This document shows positions 17,696 through 27,900 of a DNA stretch of 64,000 nucleotides, one piece after another. Each line of letters opens with the position of its first letter. The first letter of the stretch is position 1. Source of the stretch: an uncultured Bacteroidota bacterium (GTDB taxonomy: Bacteria; Bacteroidota; Bacteroidia; Chitinophagales; Chitinophagaceae); contig CAIVEH010000119.1 in NCBI GenBank assembly GCA_903904855.1, positions 1-64,000 on the forward strand, in the 5' to 3' direction. The position numbers were made by a program, and so were the translations under genes. The notes under the pieces were generated by a model, which saw nothing but the letters and a program-made list of their open reading frames with translations, did no database searches and was not told where the DNA came from.

Positions 17696-18415
17696 TTACA
17701 CATTCACCTTCAGAACCTCAAGCCCCTTCTGCGCAGCTACCTGCCCGGCCTCTTTTTTATTATACCCCGATCCCTGTGCTACAAGTTCGTTATTGAGCAT
17801 AATGCCGATGGTAAATAACCGCCTGGTGCCTTCTGTTTTTTCCTCCAGCGTTTCGAAGGTGAGTTCATGATTGTTTCGCTGTGCCCAGCTTAGCAACTGG
17901 TTTTTGTAGTTGGTATCTGTGCTCTCCATAGTATCCAGGTCTATGTAAGGTCTTATGAGCTGGTTGAGAATAAACTTACGTGTTTTTATAAATCCCTGGT
18001 CCAGGTACACTGCACCTATCAATGCTTCCAGCGCATTGCCGAAGATATGGCTGCGGCTCAGTCCGCGGTCGTTCTGGTTGTATTGCACCAGTTTATTCAA
18101 TCCCATCCGTAGCGCCACATTATTCATAGTCTCCCGCCGCACTATTTTAGACCTTAGTTCGGTAAGGTAGCCTTCAGGCTGGTAGGGATATTTCTTAAAC
18201 AGGTATTCGGCAACAATTGCGCCCAGAATGGCATCGCCCAGAAACTCCAGCCGTTCATTGCTGTCGGTGGCGTCATCGGGTTTCGACCGGTGCATGAACG
18301 CAAGGTTGTAATACTCTATGTGCTTAGGCGTGAACCCTAAAAGATGTTCTAATTGCAGTATTAGCTGCTGTTGGGAGGATGATTTTTTAAAGATGCGATT
18401 GATAAGGCGCCTCAA
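17696..18415 (-). CDS. rnc: Ribonuclease III
   Basis: A 239-residue double-strand-specific RNase. The endonuclease domain (residues ~20-150) includes the signature NERLEFLGDAILGAIVAEYL, with metal-binding Glu/Asp. The second acidic cluster is GNALEALIGAVYLDQGF. A dsRNA-binding domain fills residues ~165-235 (NYKNQLLSWAQRNNHELTFE ... GSGYNKKEAGQVAAQKGLEV). It processes rRNA and structured mRNAs. It begins 2 nt after fabF ends; acpP-fabF-rnc is a conserved operon in Bacteroidota. Confidence 0.96.
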   Translation of the reverse strand: MRRLINRIFKKSSSQQQLILQLEHLLGFTPKHIEYYNLAFMHRSKPDDATDSNERLEFLGDAILGAIVAEYLFKKYPYQPEGYLTELRSKIVRRETMNNVALRMGLNKLVQYNQNDRGLSRSHIFGNALEALIGAVYLDQGFIKTRKFILNQLIRPYIDLDTMESTDTNYKNQLLSWAQRNNHELTFETLEEKTEGTRRLFTIGIMLNNELVAQGSGYNKKEAGQVAAQKGLEVLKVNV

Positions 18416-18417
18416 AA

Positions 18418-19677
18418 TTAATCAGAGGGTTTTTTGAAAATAACAGAAGCATTATGGCCCCCGAAACCAAAAGTATTGCTCAGGGCAGCATTTACAATCC
18501 GCTTCTGTGCAGTGTGGAATGTGAAATTCAACCTTGGATCAAATGTCGGATCATCTGTAAAATGGTTGATTGTAGGCGGTATTATGTCGTGAACTGTAGC
18601 AAGTATACCAGCTATAGCCTCAATAGCTCCGGCCGCACCCAGCAGATGACCTGTCATGGATTTGGTAGAACTGATATTTACATTATAGGCATGCTCACCA
18701 AAAACACGCTGAATGGCGGTTATCTCACTGATATCGCCAAGCGGTGTAGAAGTACCATGAACGTTGATGTAGTCAATATCTTCTGGTTTCATACCGGCAT
18801 CAGCCAATGCATTCTTCATTACATTATAGGCTCCCAAACCTTCGGGATGTGGAGCAGTAAGGTGATACGCATCAGCGCTCAGCCCGCCACCTGCCACTTC
18901 AGCAATGATAGTTGCACCCCGGCGCTTTGCATGTTCATATTCTTCAAGTACCAAAGCACCTGCACCTTCGCCCAATACAAAACCATCGCGGTTAAGATCA
19001 AACGGGCGGCTTGCAGTTTTGGGGTCATCATTCCTTTCAGAAAGCGCCTTCATTGCATTAAAGCCACCAATCCCTGCTTCAGTAACCACCGCCTCAGAGC
19101 CCCCGCAAATAAATGCATCAGCCTTACCAAGGCGGATATAATTCAATGCGTCTATTATAGAATTGGTTGATGATGCGCAAGCGCTTACTGTAGAGAAATT
19201 AGGCCCACGGAAACCATACTTCATAGATATATGCCCTGAAGCAATATCCAGTATAAGTTTTGGGATGAAGAAAGGATTAAACCTTGGGGTACCATCACCT
19301 TTACAGTAATTTTTCATCTCTTCGATGAAAGTGATCATTCCGCCGATACCTGAACCCCAGATAACGCCTACGCGGTCATGGTCAATACCTTCTTCTGTTA
19401 GCCTTGCTGCTTTAACCGCCTCATCGGCAGCCACAAGTGCTATCTGTGAAAAACGGTCAAGTTTGCGCGCCTCCTTGCGCTCAAAATAATCTTCAGGATT
19501 GAAGTCTTTGAGTTCGCAGGCAAACTTTGTCTTAAACTTGGTTACATCAAATTGCTTAATGAAGTCCGCGCCCGAAACGCCATTAACCAAACCATCCCAA
19601 TACGCGGGTATGCCGATGCCTAATGGCGTTACGGCGCCGAGACCCGTAACAACAACTCTTTTTAACGTTAAGTTCAT
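18418..19677 (-). CDS. fabF: Beta-ketoacyl-ACP synthase II (FabF)
   Basis: A 419-residue condensing enzyme of fatty-acid elongation. It shows VVVTGLGAVTPLG at the start, nucleophilic Cys in VSACASSTNSI, the first catalytic His in INVHGTSTPLGD, the Lys/His motif KSMTGHLLGAAGAIEA, and the Gly-rich closing SNTFGFGGHNASVIF. It adds malonyl-ACP units to acyl-ACP, with AcpP encoded 36 nt upstream as its carrier. Length is normal for the family. The many plus-strand ORFs across the gene are shadows. Confidence 0.97.
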   Translation of the reverse strand: MNLTLKRVVVTGLGAVTPLGIGIPAYWDGLVNGVSGADFIKQFDVTKFKTKFACELKDFNPEDYFERKEARKLDRFSQIALVAADEAVKAARLTEEGIDHDRVGVIWGSGIGGMITFIEEMKNYCKGDGTPRFNPFFIPKLILDIASGHISMKYGFRGPNFSTVSACASSTNSIIDALNYIRLGKADAFICGGSEAVVTEAGIGGFNAMKALSERNDDPKTASRPFDLNRDGFVLGEGAGALVLEEYEHAKRRGATIIAEVAGGGLSADAYHLTAPHPEGLGAYNVMKNALADAGMKPEDIDYINVHGTSTPLGDISEITAIQRVFGEHAYNVNISSTKSMTGHLLGAAGAIEAIAGILATVHDIIPPTINHFTDDPTFDPRLNFTFHTAQKRIVNAALSNTFGFGGHNASVIFKKPSD

Positions 19678-19713
19678 TGAACGATTTTCCAGGTACAGTG
19701 TTTTTTTAGCAGA

Positions 19714-19950
19714 TTACTTTACGTGTTCTTCCAGATAAGAAATAGCCTGGCCAACAGTTGTGATGGTTTCAGCTTGTTCGTCCGGAATAGAAATGTTGAA
19801 TTCCTTTTCAAATTCCATGATCAGTTCTACCGTATCTAATGAGTCAGCACCAAGGTCATTGGTAAAACTCGCTTCTGGTGTAACTTCTGCTTCGTCAACA
19901 CCCAATTTGTCCACGATAATTTTCTTAACGCGATTTGCAATTTCAGACAT
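19714..19950 (-). CDS. acpP: Acyl carrier protein
   Basis: A 78-residue acidic four-helix carrier with the 4'-phosphopantetheine attachment motif [15 protein letters not shown] (modified Ser in DSL). It is the first gene of acpP-fabF-rnc and carries growing acyl chains for fatty-acid and lipid A synthesis. Length and charge are typical. The plus-strand ORF at 19760-20053 is a shadow. Confidence 0.97.
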   Translation of the reverse strand: MSEIANRVKKIIVDKLGVDEAEVTPEASFTNDLGADSLDTVELIMEFEKEFNISIPDEQAETITTVGQAISYLEEHVK

Positions 19951-20241
19951 AAATAATGCGTTTAATTTTTTTATGGTGCAAAAATATACTTTTTGGGAGA
20001 ATGATAAAGGATTATTTTATTTAGTTTTCAATTTTTGCTGGCACAATTTATAAATAATTTATTAAAATGCATAAATCTCCTGCATTATTACGGTACACAA
20101 GCCCTGCAAATAATTATAACTTTGAATATTACAGGTGCAATTCTGTACTATTTTTACAGGTAAAATTTATCCGGTTTTCTGAATCATTCAATGCCTGGCC
20201 TATATTCAGCCAACTTTAAATATCATAATACAATAAATAAA

Positions 20242-21123
20242 ATGAGTGTAAATAAAACCATTACTATAGCAGGCAAGAGCGGTCATCCACTTACTGTAAA
20301 CCGCCTTGGATATGGCACTATACGCCTTACGGGTGAGGGTATTTATGGCGAACCGCCCCGCAGGCAGGAGGCGCTTGATATTCTGAAACATGCAGTGAAC
20401 CATGGCGTCAACTTCCTGGATACTGCCGATTATTATGGTGATGATGTAACCAACAGGCTGATAGCAGAATCTATATATCCATACCCGGCTGGCCTGGTAA
20501 TCTGCACCAAGGTGGGTGGCGCAAGGAAACCAGATAAAAGCTGGATACCTTTTCATAAACCCGAAAACCTGCGCAGTAGTATCGACAACAATCTGCGCAC
20601 ACTGAAATTGGACCATATAACACTGGTACACTTCAGGGTAATAGGAGGTAGCATGGATTCATTTAAGGAATCGATGGAAACCATGTTTGCCATGCAGCAG
20701 GAAGGCAAGATCCTGCATGTGGGTGTAAGTAACGTAAGTCCGGAAGAGTTGAGTACCGCCATGAGCATGGGCCCCATAGCCACCGTAGAAAATATGTATG
20801 GCCACGGCCAAAGGACTAATCTCAATATGGGCCATTTTGAATCGAGGGGCGGAGCTGAGGTACTTGCTATCTGTGAGGAAAATGAAATACCCATGATACC
20901 CTATTTCTCCCTGCTTAACTCACTGAATAAAAAAGACCACAGAATAACGGAGATTGCCAAAAAACACAATGCCAGCGAGGCACAAATAGATATCGCATGG
21001 CTGCTGCACAAATCCCCCTGGATATTGCCAATTCCCGGTACTTCTCAAATGAAGCACCTGATTGAAAATCTGGGAGCGACAGATGTGCAGTTGACAGTGG
21101 AGGATATGGAATATCTGGAATAG
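20242..21123 (+). CDS. Aldo/keto reductase
   Basis: A TIM-barrel NADPH-dependent oxidoreductase. The N-terminal strand is VNRLGYGTIRLTGEGIYGEP; the catalytic Asp and Tyr occur in FLDTADYYGDDVTNRLIAES, Lys in VICTKVGGARKP and the His position in ITLVHFRVIGG. The C terminus IAWLLHKSPWILPIPGTSQM followed by HLIENLGA matches the NADP-binding end. The track start at 20191 adds 17 unsupported residues; ATG 20242 gives 294 residues. The substrate is not predictable. No operon partners. Confidence 0.93.
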   Translation: MSVNKTITIAGKSGHPLTVNRLGYGTIRLTGEGIYGEPPRRQEALDILKHAVNHGVNFLDTADYYGDDVTNRLIAESIYPYPAGLVICTKVGGARKPDKSWIPFHKPENLRSSIDNNLRTLKLDHITLVHFRVIGGSMDSFKESMETMFAMQQEGKILHVGVSNVSPEELSTAMSMGPIATVENMYGHGQRTNLNMGHFESRGGAEVLAICEENEIPMIPYFSLLNSLNKKDHRITEIAKKHNASEAQIDIAWLLHKSPWILPIPGTSQMKHLIENLGATDVQLTVEDMEYLE

Positions 21124-21158
21124 CAAATAACTATTAATGAGCTATTAGTTCAGGGAGC

Positions 21159-24100
21159 TCACTTATTTTTAGTGTTTTTGATCAACTCCCATTTTTCAAT
21201 AATCTTAGACAACTCTTCATTGGCCTGCTTTACTGCTCCTTTGCATTGAGTTGTTGGCGCTATATCAGCCGACTGAAGTAAACCTATTAACCCTGATAAT
21301 TCATTATGAATTGCAGTTAAACTCTTGAGTCCGGATTCTTTTGTGGGCCTGAGTAACTCATTTATCTGTTTCAGAAGTGTATTTGTAGCAGACGATCCTG
21401 CTATATCACTATCTGTCAGCTTTTGTTTTAAGTGTGCCATTTCATTTAAGGTTTCTGTACACTTTACCTGGTTTTCATAACACTGATAAGACAAATCATG
21501 CTGTAGTTGCAAATCCTTTCTGCTGGTCTTTACCCTCGGGTCCATTCTTACTTTCAGATTCTTTTTATAAACCTGCCCGTTCACCGTCAGCCTTACAGTG
21601 TATATACCCGGCATAACCCATGGCGAAGTATAGGCTGGTGGCGTATCTTCATAAATGGCCGCCATAGAAAAAGATAGCGGCCCGGGTATGGGCTGGTAAT
21701 GCATATCCCACATAAACCGATGGCTGCCTGCCTCGCCAGATAGTATCTGTTGCGGCCTAACCCAGTAGGCAGGAATATTAAACTCAGGTAATGGCAGAAG
21801 CGTATCTTTTGAACTATATTTTCTGACCACTTTACCTTCTTCATTCATAATCTCCAGAGTTACCTCACCCTTTGCTCTTTCTGTAAGGTAGTAATCTATT
21901 ATAGCGCCATCGGGTGGGTTTTTTCCGGTAGGTTCATCAGGTGGGAGCGGGGTATCGGTGTTCATGTTCCATCTTACTCTGGTAGCGGTTTCGGGCTGGT
22001 AAAGGATTACTTTTTGCTTGGCTTTTCCATCTGCTATTTCTCTCAGTTGCATAATATCGTCAAGTATCCAGAATGATCGGCCATGGGTAGCAACTGCAAT
22101 ATCATCGTCCTTTATACACAGGTCGCGTATTGATGTAGCTGGCATATTCAGCCTTAATGATTGCCAGTGATCACCATTGTCAAATGACACATAGGCGGCT
22201 CTTTCTGATCCTGTAAAAAGCAGCCCAGGTGTTTTCGGGTCTTCCTTAACAGTGTTTATGGGCTCATCGGGCAGGCCGCTTACAATTTCCTGCCAGGTTT
22301 TGCCTCCATCTTTTGTACGGTAAATATGGGGGTGCAGGTCATCAAGTCTAATCCGGTTCACCGCTGCATAGGCAGTGCGTTTATCGGTATGGCTGGCTTC
22401 CATCATTGATATTTTGCTCCATGAGGTGAGGCTAGGAGGGGTTATATTGTTCCAGTCTTTACCGCCGTTATTGGTCACCCACATCAGGCCATCATCTGTT
22501 CCGGCCCATATAAGGTTGCTATCCAGGAGAGACAAAGCGAGTGTGTAGATTACTCCCCGTTGCGGCATGGTTTTCATGTCCTCCTTTTTGTATACGCCAA
22601 TGCAATCTGCCACATCATAAGATTTCCGGGTAAGGTCGGGGCTGATTACCTTCCATGAGTCACCTTTATTGTAAGATTTGAAGATCACATTCCCGGCATA
22701 AAACAGTGTCCTATTATCCACAGGCGAGAACACCATAGGAGCAGTACGTATAAACCTGTACTTACCTGAATGAATGGCTTCAGGCGATATGTTTACTACC
22801 TGTCCGTTGCGTTTATCATAGCGGCTAATTTTTCCGCCTATAATAATATTCGGGTCCAGAGGGTCGGCTACCACATAGCCATATTCCTCAGCGCTCACCG
22901 GGTGCCAGTCTCTGAAAGTAATAGCGCCGTCATTCCCCCGGGAGGCAATGCCCACCGAGCCGCTTTCCTGCTGGCCGCTGTAAAGGTTGTAAGGGAATGC
23001 ATTATCGGCGCTCACATGGTATAGCTGCGCTGTAGGCTGATTATACCAGCTGCTCCAGGTTTTGCCGCCGTTCACTGTTATTCCTGCCCCCTGGTCGCTG
23101 GCAAGTAGTATCACATCAGTATTTTCGGGGTTGATCCACAATCTGTGATAATCATCACCGCCAGGCGCGCCTTTCCATCCTGCCCATGTTTTGCCTCCAT
23201 CTTCCGATTTCCATACCACTACATTGGCATCATAAACAATATCTTCATTTTTCGGGTCCACTTTCACTTCAGCAAAATCATCACCCCTGTCCCAGAGGCG
23301 CATATCATCGCTCAGTTTGCGCCACGATTCACCGCCATTATCGCTCCGGTAAAAGCCGCCACTGCCAGCCTTGGCGCTCACTACTGCATACATCCGGTTG
23401 TGGTCAGATGGGGCAATGCAAAAACCTATTCGTCCCAGCCCGCTGTCAGTTGTGGGTAATCCTTTTTTCAATTGCCGCCAGGTATCGCCACCATCGGTCG
23501 ATTTGTACAGGCCGCTGTTCTTGCCCCACCATTCTCCATTCTCCCAGGGTGCAAGGCGGGAGGCATACATATCGGCATATACTATTTTAGGGTCTTTGGG
23601 GTCAATGGTAACCTGTATAGCGCCGGTGTTCTCATCTATGTACAATACTTTCTCCCAGTTTTTGCCGCCATCTCTCGACCTGAATACACCCCTCTCTTTA
23701 TTAGGACCATAAGGATGCCCCAGCACAGCAGCAAATACCCGGTTTTCATTCTTCTGGTCTATGGCCAGGCCACCTATCTGCAGGCCATCGCGCAGACAAA
23801 GGTGTGCCCATGTTTTGCCTGCATCAGTCGATTTATAAATACCATCGCCCACACTCAGATCCGGGCGCTGAATACCCTCTCCACTGGCCACATACACCGT
23901 ATTAGGATTAGAAGGCGCCACAGCCACATCCCCTATTGAACCTGTGGGCTGATCATCAAAAATGGGGTCCCAGGTGCGACCATAATCTGTGGTTTTCCAT
24001 ACGCCACCGTTATTTACGCCCATGTAAAATACATTGGGCTGTTGTCTGCTGCCCGATGCCCCCACTGTGCGCCCGCCCCTGAACGGGCCAACATTGCGCC

Positions 24101-24212
24101 ACTTCATGCAATTGAACATTGCAGGATTTACCACCTGGGCAAATGAAACATTTGCCGTAAGCAGCATAACCATAACCCACAGGAGGGCAAACCTTCTGAT
24201 TAAAAAAACCAT
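21159..24212 (-). CDS. Secreted BNR/VPS10 (sortilin)-type beta-propeller protein
   Basis: A signal peptide (LLWVMVMLLTANVSFAQ) precedes repeated Asp-box/BNR units such as GVWKTTDYGRTWDP, GIYKSTDAGKTWAH, GVFRSRDGGKNWEK, LYKSTDGGDTWRQL, FYRSDNGGESWRKL and HIYRTKDGGKTWQE. These predict one or two large beta-propellers over residues ~35-720. Residues ~740-880 are beta-rich, including DYYLTERAKGEVTLEIMNEE. The C-terminal ~120 residues are helical (HLKQKLTDSDIAGSS). No T9SS CTD is seen, so it is probably periplasmic or outer-membrane associated. Often annotated as glycosyl hydrolase in this family, but catalytic residues cannot be identified here. 1017 residues; standalone. Confidence 0.88.
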   Translation of the reverse strand: MVFLIRRFALLWVMVMLLTANVSFAQVVNPAMFNCMKWRNVGPFRGGRTVGASGSRQQPNVFYMGVNNGGVWKTTDYGRTWDPIFDDQPTGSIGDVAVAPSNPNTVYVASGEGIQRPDLSVGDGIYKSTDAGKTWAHLCLRDGLQIGGLAIDQKNENRVFAAVLGHPYGPNKERGVFRSRDGGKNWEKVLYIDENTGAIQVTIDPKDPKIVYADMYASRLAPWENGEWWGKNSGLYKSTDGGDTWRQLKKGLPTTDSGLGRIGFCIAPSDHNRMYAVVSAKAGSGGFYRSDNGGESWRKLSDDMRLWDRGDDFAEVKVDPKNEDIVYDANVVVWKSEDGGKTWAGWKGAPGGDDYHRLWINPENTDVILLASDQGAGITVNGGKTWSSWYNQPTAQLYHVSADNAFPYNLYSGQQESGSVGIASRGNDGAITFRDWHPVSAEEYGYVVADPLDPNIIIGGKISRYDKRNGQVVNISPEAIHSGKYRFIRTAPMVFSPVDNRTLFYAGNVIFKSYNKGDSWKVISPDLTRKSYDVADCIGVYKKEDMKTMPQRGVIYTLALSLLDSNLIWAGTDDGLMWVTNNGGKDWNNITPPSLTSWSKISMMEASHTDKRTAYAAVNRIRLDDLHPHIYRTKDGGKTWQEIVSGLPDEPINTVKEDPKTPGLLFTGSERAAYVSFDNGDHWQSLRLNMPATSIRDLCIKDDDIAVATHGRSFWILDDIMQLREIADGKAKQKVILYQPETATRVRWNMNTDTPLPPDEPTGKNPPDGAIIDYYLTERAKGEVTLEIMNEEGKVVRKYSSKDTLLPLPEFNIPAYWVRPQQILSGEAGSHRFMWDMHYQPIPGPLSFSMAAIYEDTPPAYTSPWVMPGIYTVRLTVNGQVYKKNLKVRMDPRVKTSRKDLQLQHDLSYQCYENQVKCTETLNEMAHLKQKLTDSDIAGSSATNTLLKQINELLRPTKESGLKSLTAIHNELSGLIGLLQSADIAPTTQCKGAVKQANEELSKIIEKWELIKNTKNK

Positions 24213-24309
24213 TAATAAATCTCAATTAATCAATACAATATTCGGGAGGTAGCTGGTACAAACCCAATTACAACTCCCATAAATAAGCAGGCAAATTCCC
24301 AAAACAAAA

Positions 24310-24759
24310 TTACGCTCTGTGATTATCGGGCCGCCAGTTTTTTATCGCTTTCTTGATATCATCACCACTCATATTTTTTTCTGTAGCCTGCTGTGCCAAT
24401 GATACCATTTCATCGTCGGCTGCAAAACGCAAGGCAATAATCTGGCTCATCGTTATGCGACGGTCTATTGCCTTACCGGTAAGAATATAATATCTAAGGC
24501 TTTCTTCTGCCCTTATAGCCCTGTCCTGGGCCTTGAGTGCGAATTGCCGGCAATACCAGAACAACATGAGCAAAATAATACTCACTGTAAGCGGCATAAT
24601 AAAATAATAAACCAGGTGGGTAAACTTATGATGACTGAGTAGCAGTACCTTAACAATCTGGATGAGCCGGTAAATTAATAACAGCAGTATCAATGAGCCG
24701 GTAAAAAGATGAAAGGCAGGTACATACCTTCTGTGGTTTGAATAATTTTGTTGTTCCAT
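24310..24759 (-). CDS. DUF6526 family membrane protein
   Basis: A 149-residue protein starting MEQQNYSNHRRYVPAFH, with two hydrophobic helices (LFTGSLILLLLIYRLIQIV and FIMPLTVSIILLMLFWYC). A cytoplasmic tail follows with KAQDRAIRAEESLRYYILTG, ITMSQIIALRFAADDEMVSL and SGDDIKKAIKNWRPD. This order is that of DUF6526 proteins, widespread and uncharacterised in Bacteroidota. It reads as a single gene between two secreted-protein genes; its function is unknown. Confidence 0.8.
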   Translation of the reverse strand: MEQQNYSNHRRYVPAFHLFTGSLILLLLIYRLIQIVKVLLLSHHKFTHLVYYFIMPLTVSIILLMLFWYCRQFALKAQDRAIRAEESLRYYILTGKAIDRRITMSQIIALRFAADDEMVSLAQQATEKNMSGDDIKKAIKNWRPDNHRA

Positions 24760-24855
24760 GAGTTTTTTTTGTGAATTTACTATTTTATTGCTTAGCCCGA
24801 TAGCTCAGGTCTAAAATTAATCAACAATTGCAGAGCCATTTGTCAGGATTAAAAA

Positions 24856-24882
24856 AGCCTCTGCTTTAAAAAAACAGAGGCT
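24856..24882 (-). terminator. Rho-independent terminator of the 1486-aa surface-protein gene
   Basis: On the minus strand AGCCTCTG pairs with CAGAGGCT around an 11-nt loop and is followed by TTTTTT. It lies 37 nt past the stop codon at 24919. Confidence 0.88.
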
Positions 24883-24918
24883 CATGTTAATATGAAATTA
24901 TTCAATGATTATGAAACG

Positions 24919-27900
24919 TTACTCCGTAATAATCAATTTTGTGGTATAGCTTTTCTGCGCAGTAGCTGCAGTTACAAAATAAACACCCGGGGCCAGGTTT
25001 AATACCAGCTCTGCATCTTTATTAGTGGTTATTCTGAATTCCTTTACACGTTCGCCTACCACATTATTAATAACTACATCTGCGCTTTCACTAATATCAG
25101 ACAGGAATGAAATCGTAAACCTTCCGGGGTTCGGATTCGGATACAAATAGAAGCCTGTATTGTTGCGGGATAGCGGGTTGACTCCAACATTGCATCCATT
25201 TACTATTATCGGATATCTTGCAATTGCAGTTCCACAACTGTTGGTAACAGAATAAGTAACTGTATCCAGGCCCATATTGACAGCTGTTACAGTTCCTCCG
25301 GTTACAGTTACATTGGATGATGCACTGCCCCATGTGCCAGTGCCACCAGATGAAGTGTCGGTAAGCGATAGAGTGGAATCGAGACAAAGAACAGAGGATG
25401 CTCCGGTTATTGTACCTGCATCAGGTGCAGGGTTTACAGTAACAATCTTTGTCGCTACAGAATCGCCGCACAAATTGTTTACATCATAGCTTATAACAGC
25501 TGTTCCTCCTGCTATACCCGAAACATTCCCTGAGCCATCAACTGTAGCTACAGCAGGATCTGAAGAGATCCAGGTACCGGTTGTAGCCGGATCAGATAAT
25601 GTAATAGCGGCAGTGGCACAAACTGTACCAGGACCGGTAATAGTACCTGGTGAAGCCAGGGTATTTACAGTAACGGTGAGTGTGGTATACTCGGTATCGC
25701 AAGTGCCTGCAAGCATATACGTAATTGTAGCACTGCCTGCACTTATCGGGTTTACGTTTCCGCTAAAATCTACAGACGCTACAGATGGGTCGCTGCTGCT
25801 CCAGGAGCCACCAGGATAAGTGTCTGAGAAAGGTATGGTAACTCCACGGCATAAATTCGCCATACCTGAAATAGAAGCATCAAGGAAATTAACCACTTTG
25901 CGGATACGGTAATTGGTATACTCCCCTATATACAGATGATGAGCGGGGTCAATAGCTATACAATTTGGATTGACATGGGCATTTAAAGCAAGCATGCCGT
26001 CACCTGAATAGGTAGGGTATCCTATTCCTGCCACCCTTGTAATTGTACCATTGCTGACATTTATTTTCCTTACCGTAGACCATGCATATTCACCCACATA
26101 AACGTTGCCTGCGGCATCTGTACTCAAAGAGCTTGGTATCATGCCCGCATTTGTTGCTTGCCCGTTATCGCCAAAATACCCCCCCAGACCATTACCCGCT
26201 ACAGTACTGATAATGCCTGATGAATTTACTTTTCTTACTCTTCGGTTTGCATTGTCTGCTATATATACATTGCCAAAATGATCAGCCGCAACACCGGTTG
26301 GCGTATCCAGTTGGGCAAGGGTAGCAAGCCCGCCATCGCCACTGAAACCACTTACAGATGTACCTGCAAATGGGGTTACTGTACCTGAAGGATCAATTTT
26401 CCACACCCTTGCATTTCTTTCATCAGTAACATATACATTTCCTGAAGGGTCAATACTTAATTCTCTTGGATTGGATGATGGAATGTTGGCAAATAATGTA
26501 ATAATCCCCGAGCCATTTACTTTTCGGATATTGCCGTTAGGATATTCACCAATATATATATTTCCTGCTGCATCACAGGCTATGCCTGAAGGACCATACA
26601 GGCTTGCAGATACCGCCGGGCCACCATCACCTGCCGACCAGGCAGGCGAACCATAATAACCTGCGAACAATGAAATAACGCCGCTCGCATCTACCTTACG
26701 AACTACGCTATTTGTGCCATCTACGAAATACATATTCCCTGCACCATCAAAAGTAATACCCCAAATATCTGTAATCTGCGCATCGGTTGCCAGGCCTCCA
26801 TCACCAAATGAACCTGAAATACCCTCTCCTGCTACTGTGGCTATTAAATTATGGTATTCATCCATGTATCCTACCGTTACTGATACTGTTGCAGAAGTTG
26901 TAGCACATGCATTGGATACGGTATAGGTAATAGTATAAGTACCATTCCATACCCCTGTAATTTTTCCGGTCAGGGTATCTATATAAGCGCCAAGTGTATC
27001 ACTGGTGTGCCATATTCCGCCCGGAGATGCTCCTGTAAGTGTTATGGTATTGCCTTCACATACACTTATTGGTCCGGTTATGGGTCCTGCAGAGGCTGTT
27101 ACACTCACAGTTACAGGCAGAGTTACCCTGGCTGCGCAGGATGCATTGGTGGTGGTATAAGTAATAATTGACGTTCCGGCGGCAACTCCGTGAACGCTAC
27201 CTGAGGAACTGCCTACTGTTGCCACTGCAGGGGTGCCACTGGTCCATGTGCCACCAGGTACAGCATCGGTATAGGGTGTGGTTGTTCCTACACATATACC
27301 CGTTAATCCGGTTATGGCGCCAATAGCAGGTAAGGCATTCACTGTTACTGTTTTTGACGCTGCCACAGTACTGCATACATTTGTTTTAGTATAACTGATA
27401 ACTGCTGTTCCGGCCGATACACCCGTCACAATACCGCCTGTACCCACCGTTGCAATACCGGGGCTTACACTGCTCCAGGTGCCGCCTGTTGCTGTTTCTG
27501 TAAGTGTGGTAGTACTGCCCTGGCAGAAAGAAGTAGTGCCCCCTGTAATAGCATTTACAGTAGGCGTCACTACATTGGTAACTGCTGAGGTTGCATATAG
27601 GGTGCCGCAGGTACCTGTATAAGAATAGGAAATAACTGCTGAGCCCGCTGCTACTGATGATACAAGACCACTGCCGCTTACAGTTGCTGTAGCAGGTGCA
27701 CTGCTGATCCAGGAGCCGCCTGCCGGGCTGCCCGAAAATGTATGGGTAGTTCCAACACAAAAAGTATCTGGACCGGTTGGTGATATTGTTGGTGTAGAGC
27801 CAGAGAGCGTTCCCTCAATATCAACGGTAAATGGAGTATGTGTCGCTACCACTGTCTGTGAACAGGATGGGCTGCTTGTAACCCATTGGCTGGCACGAAG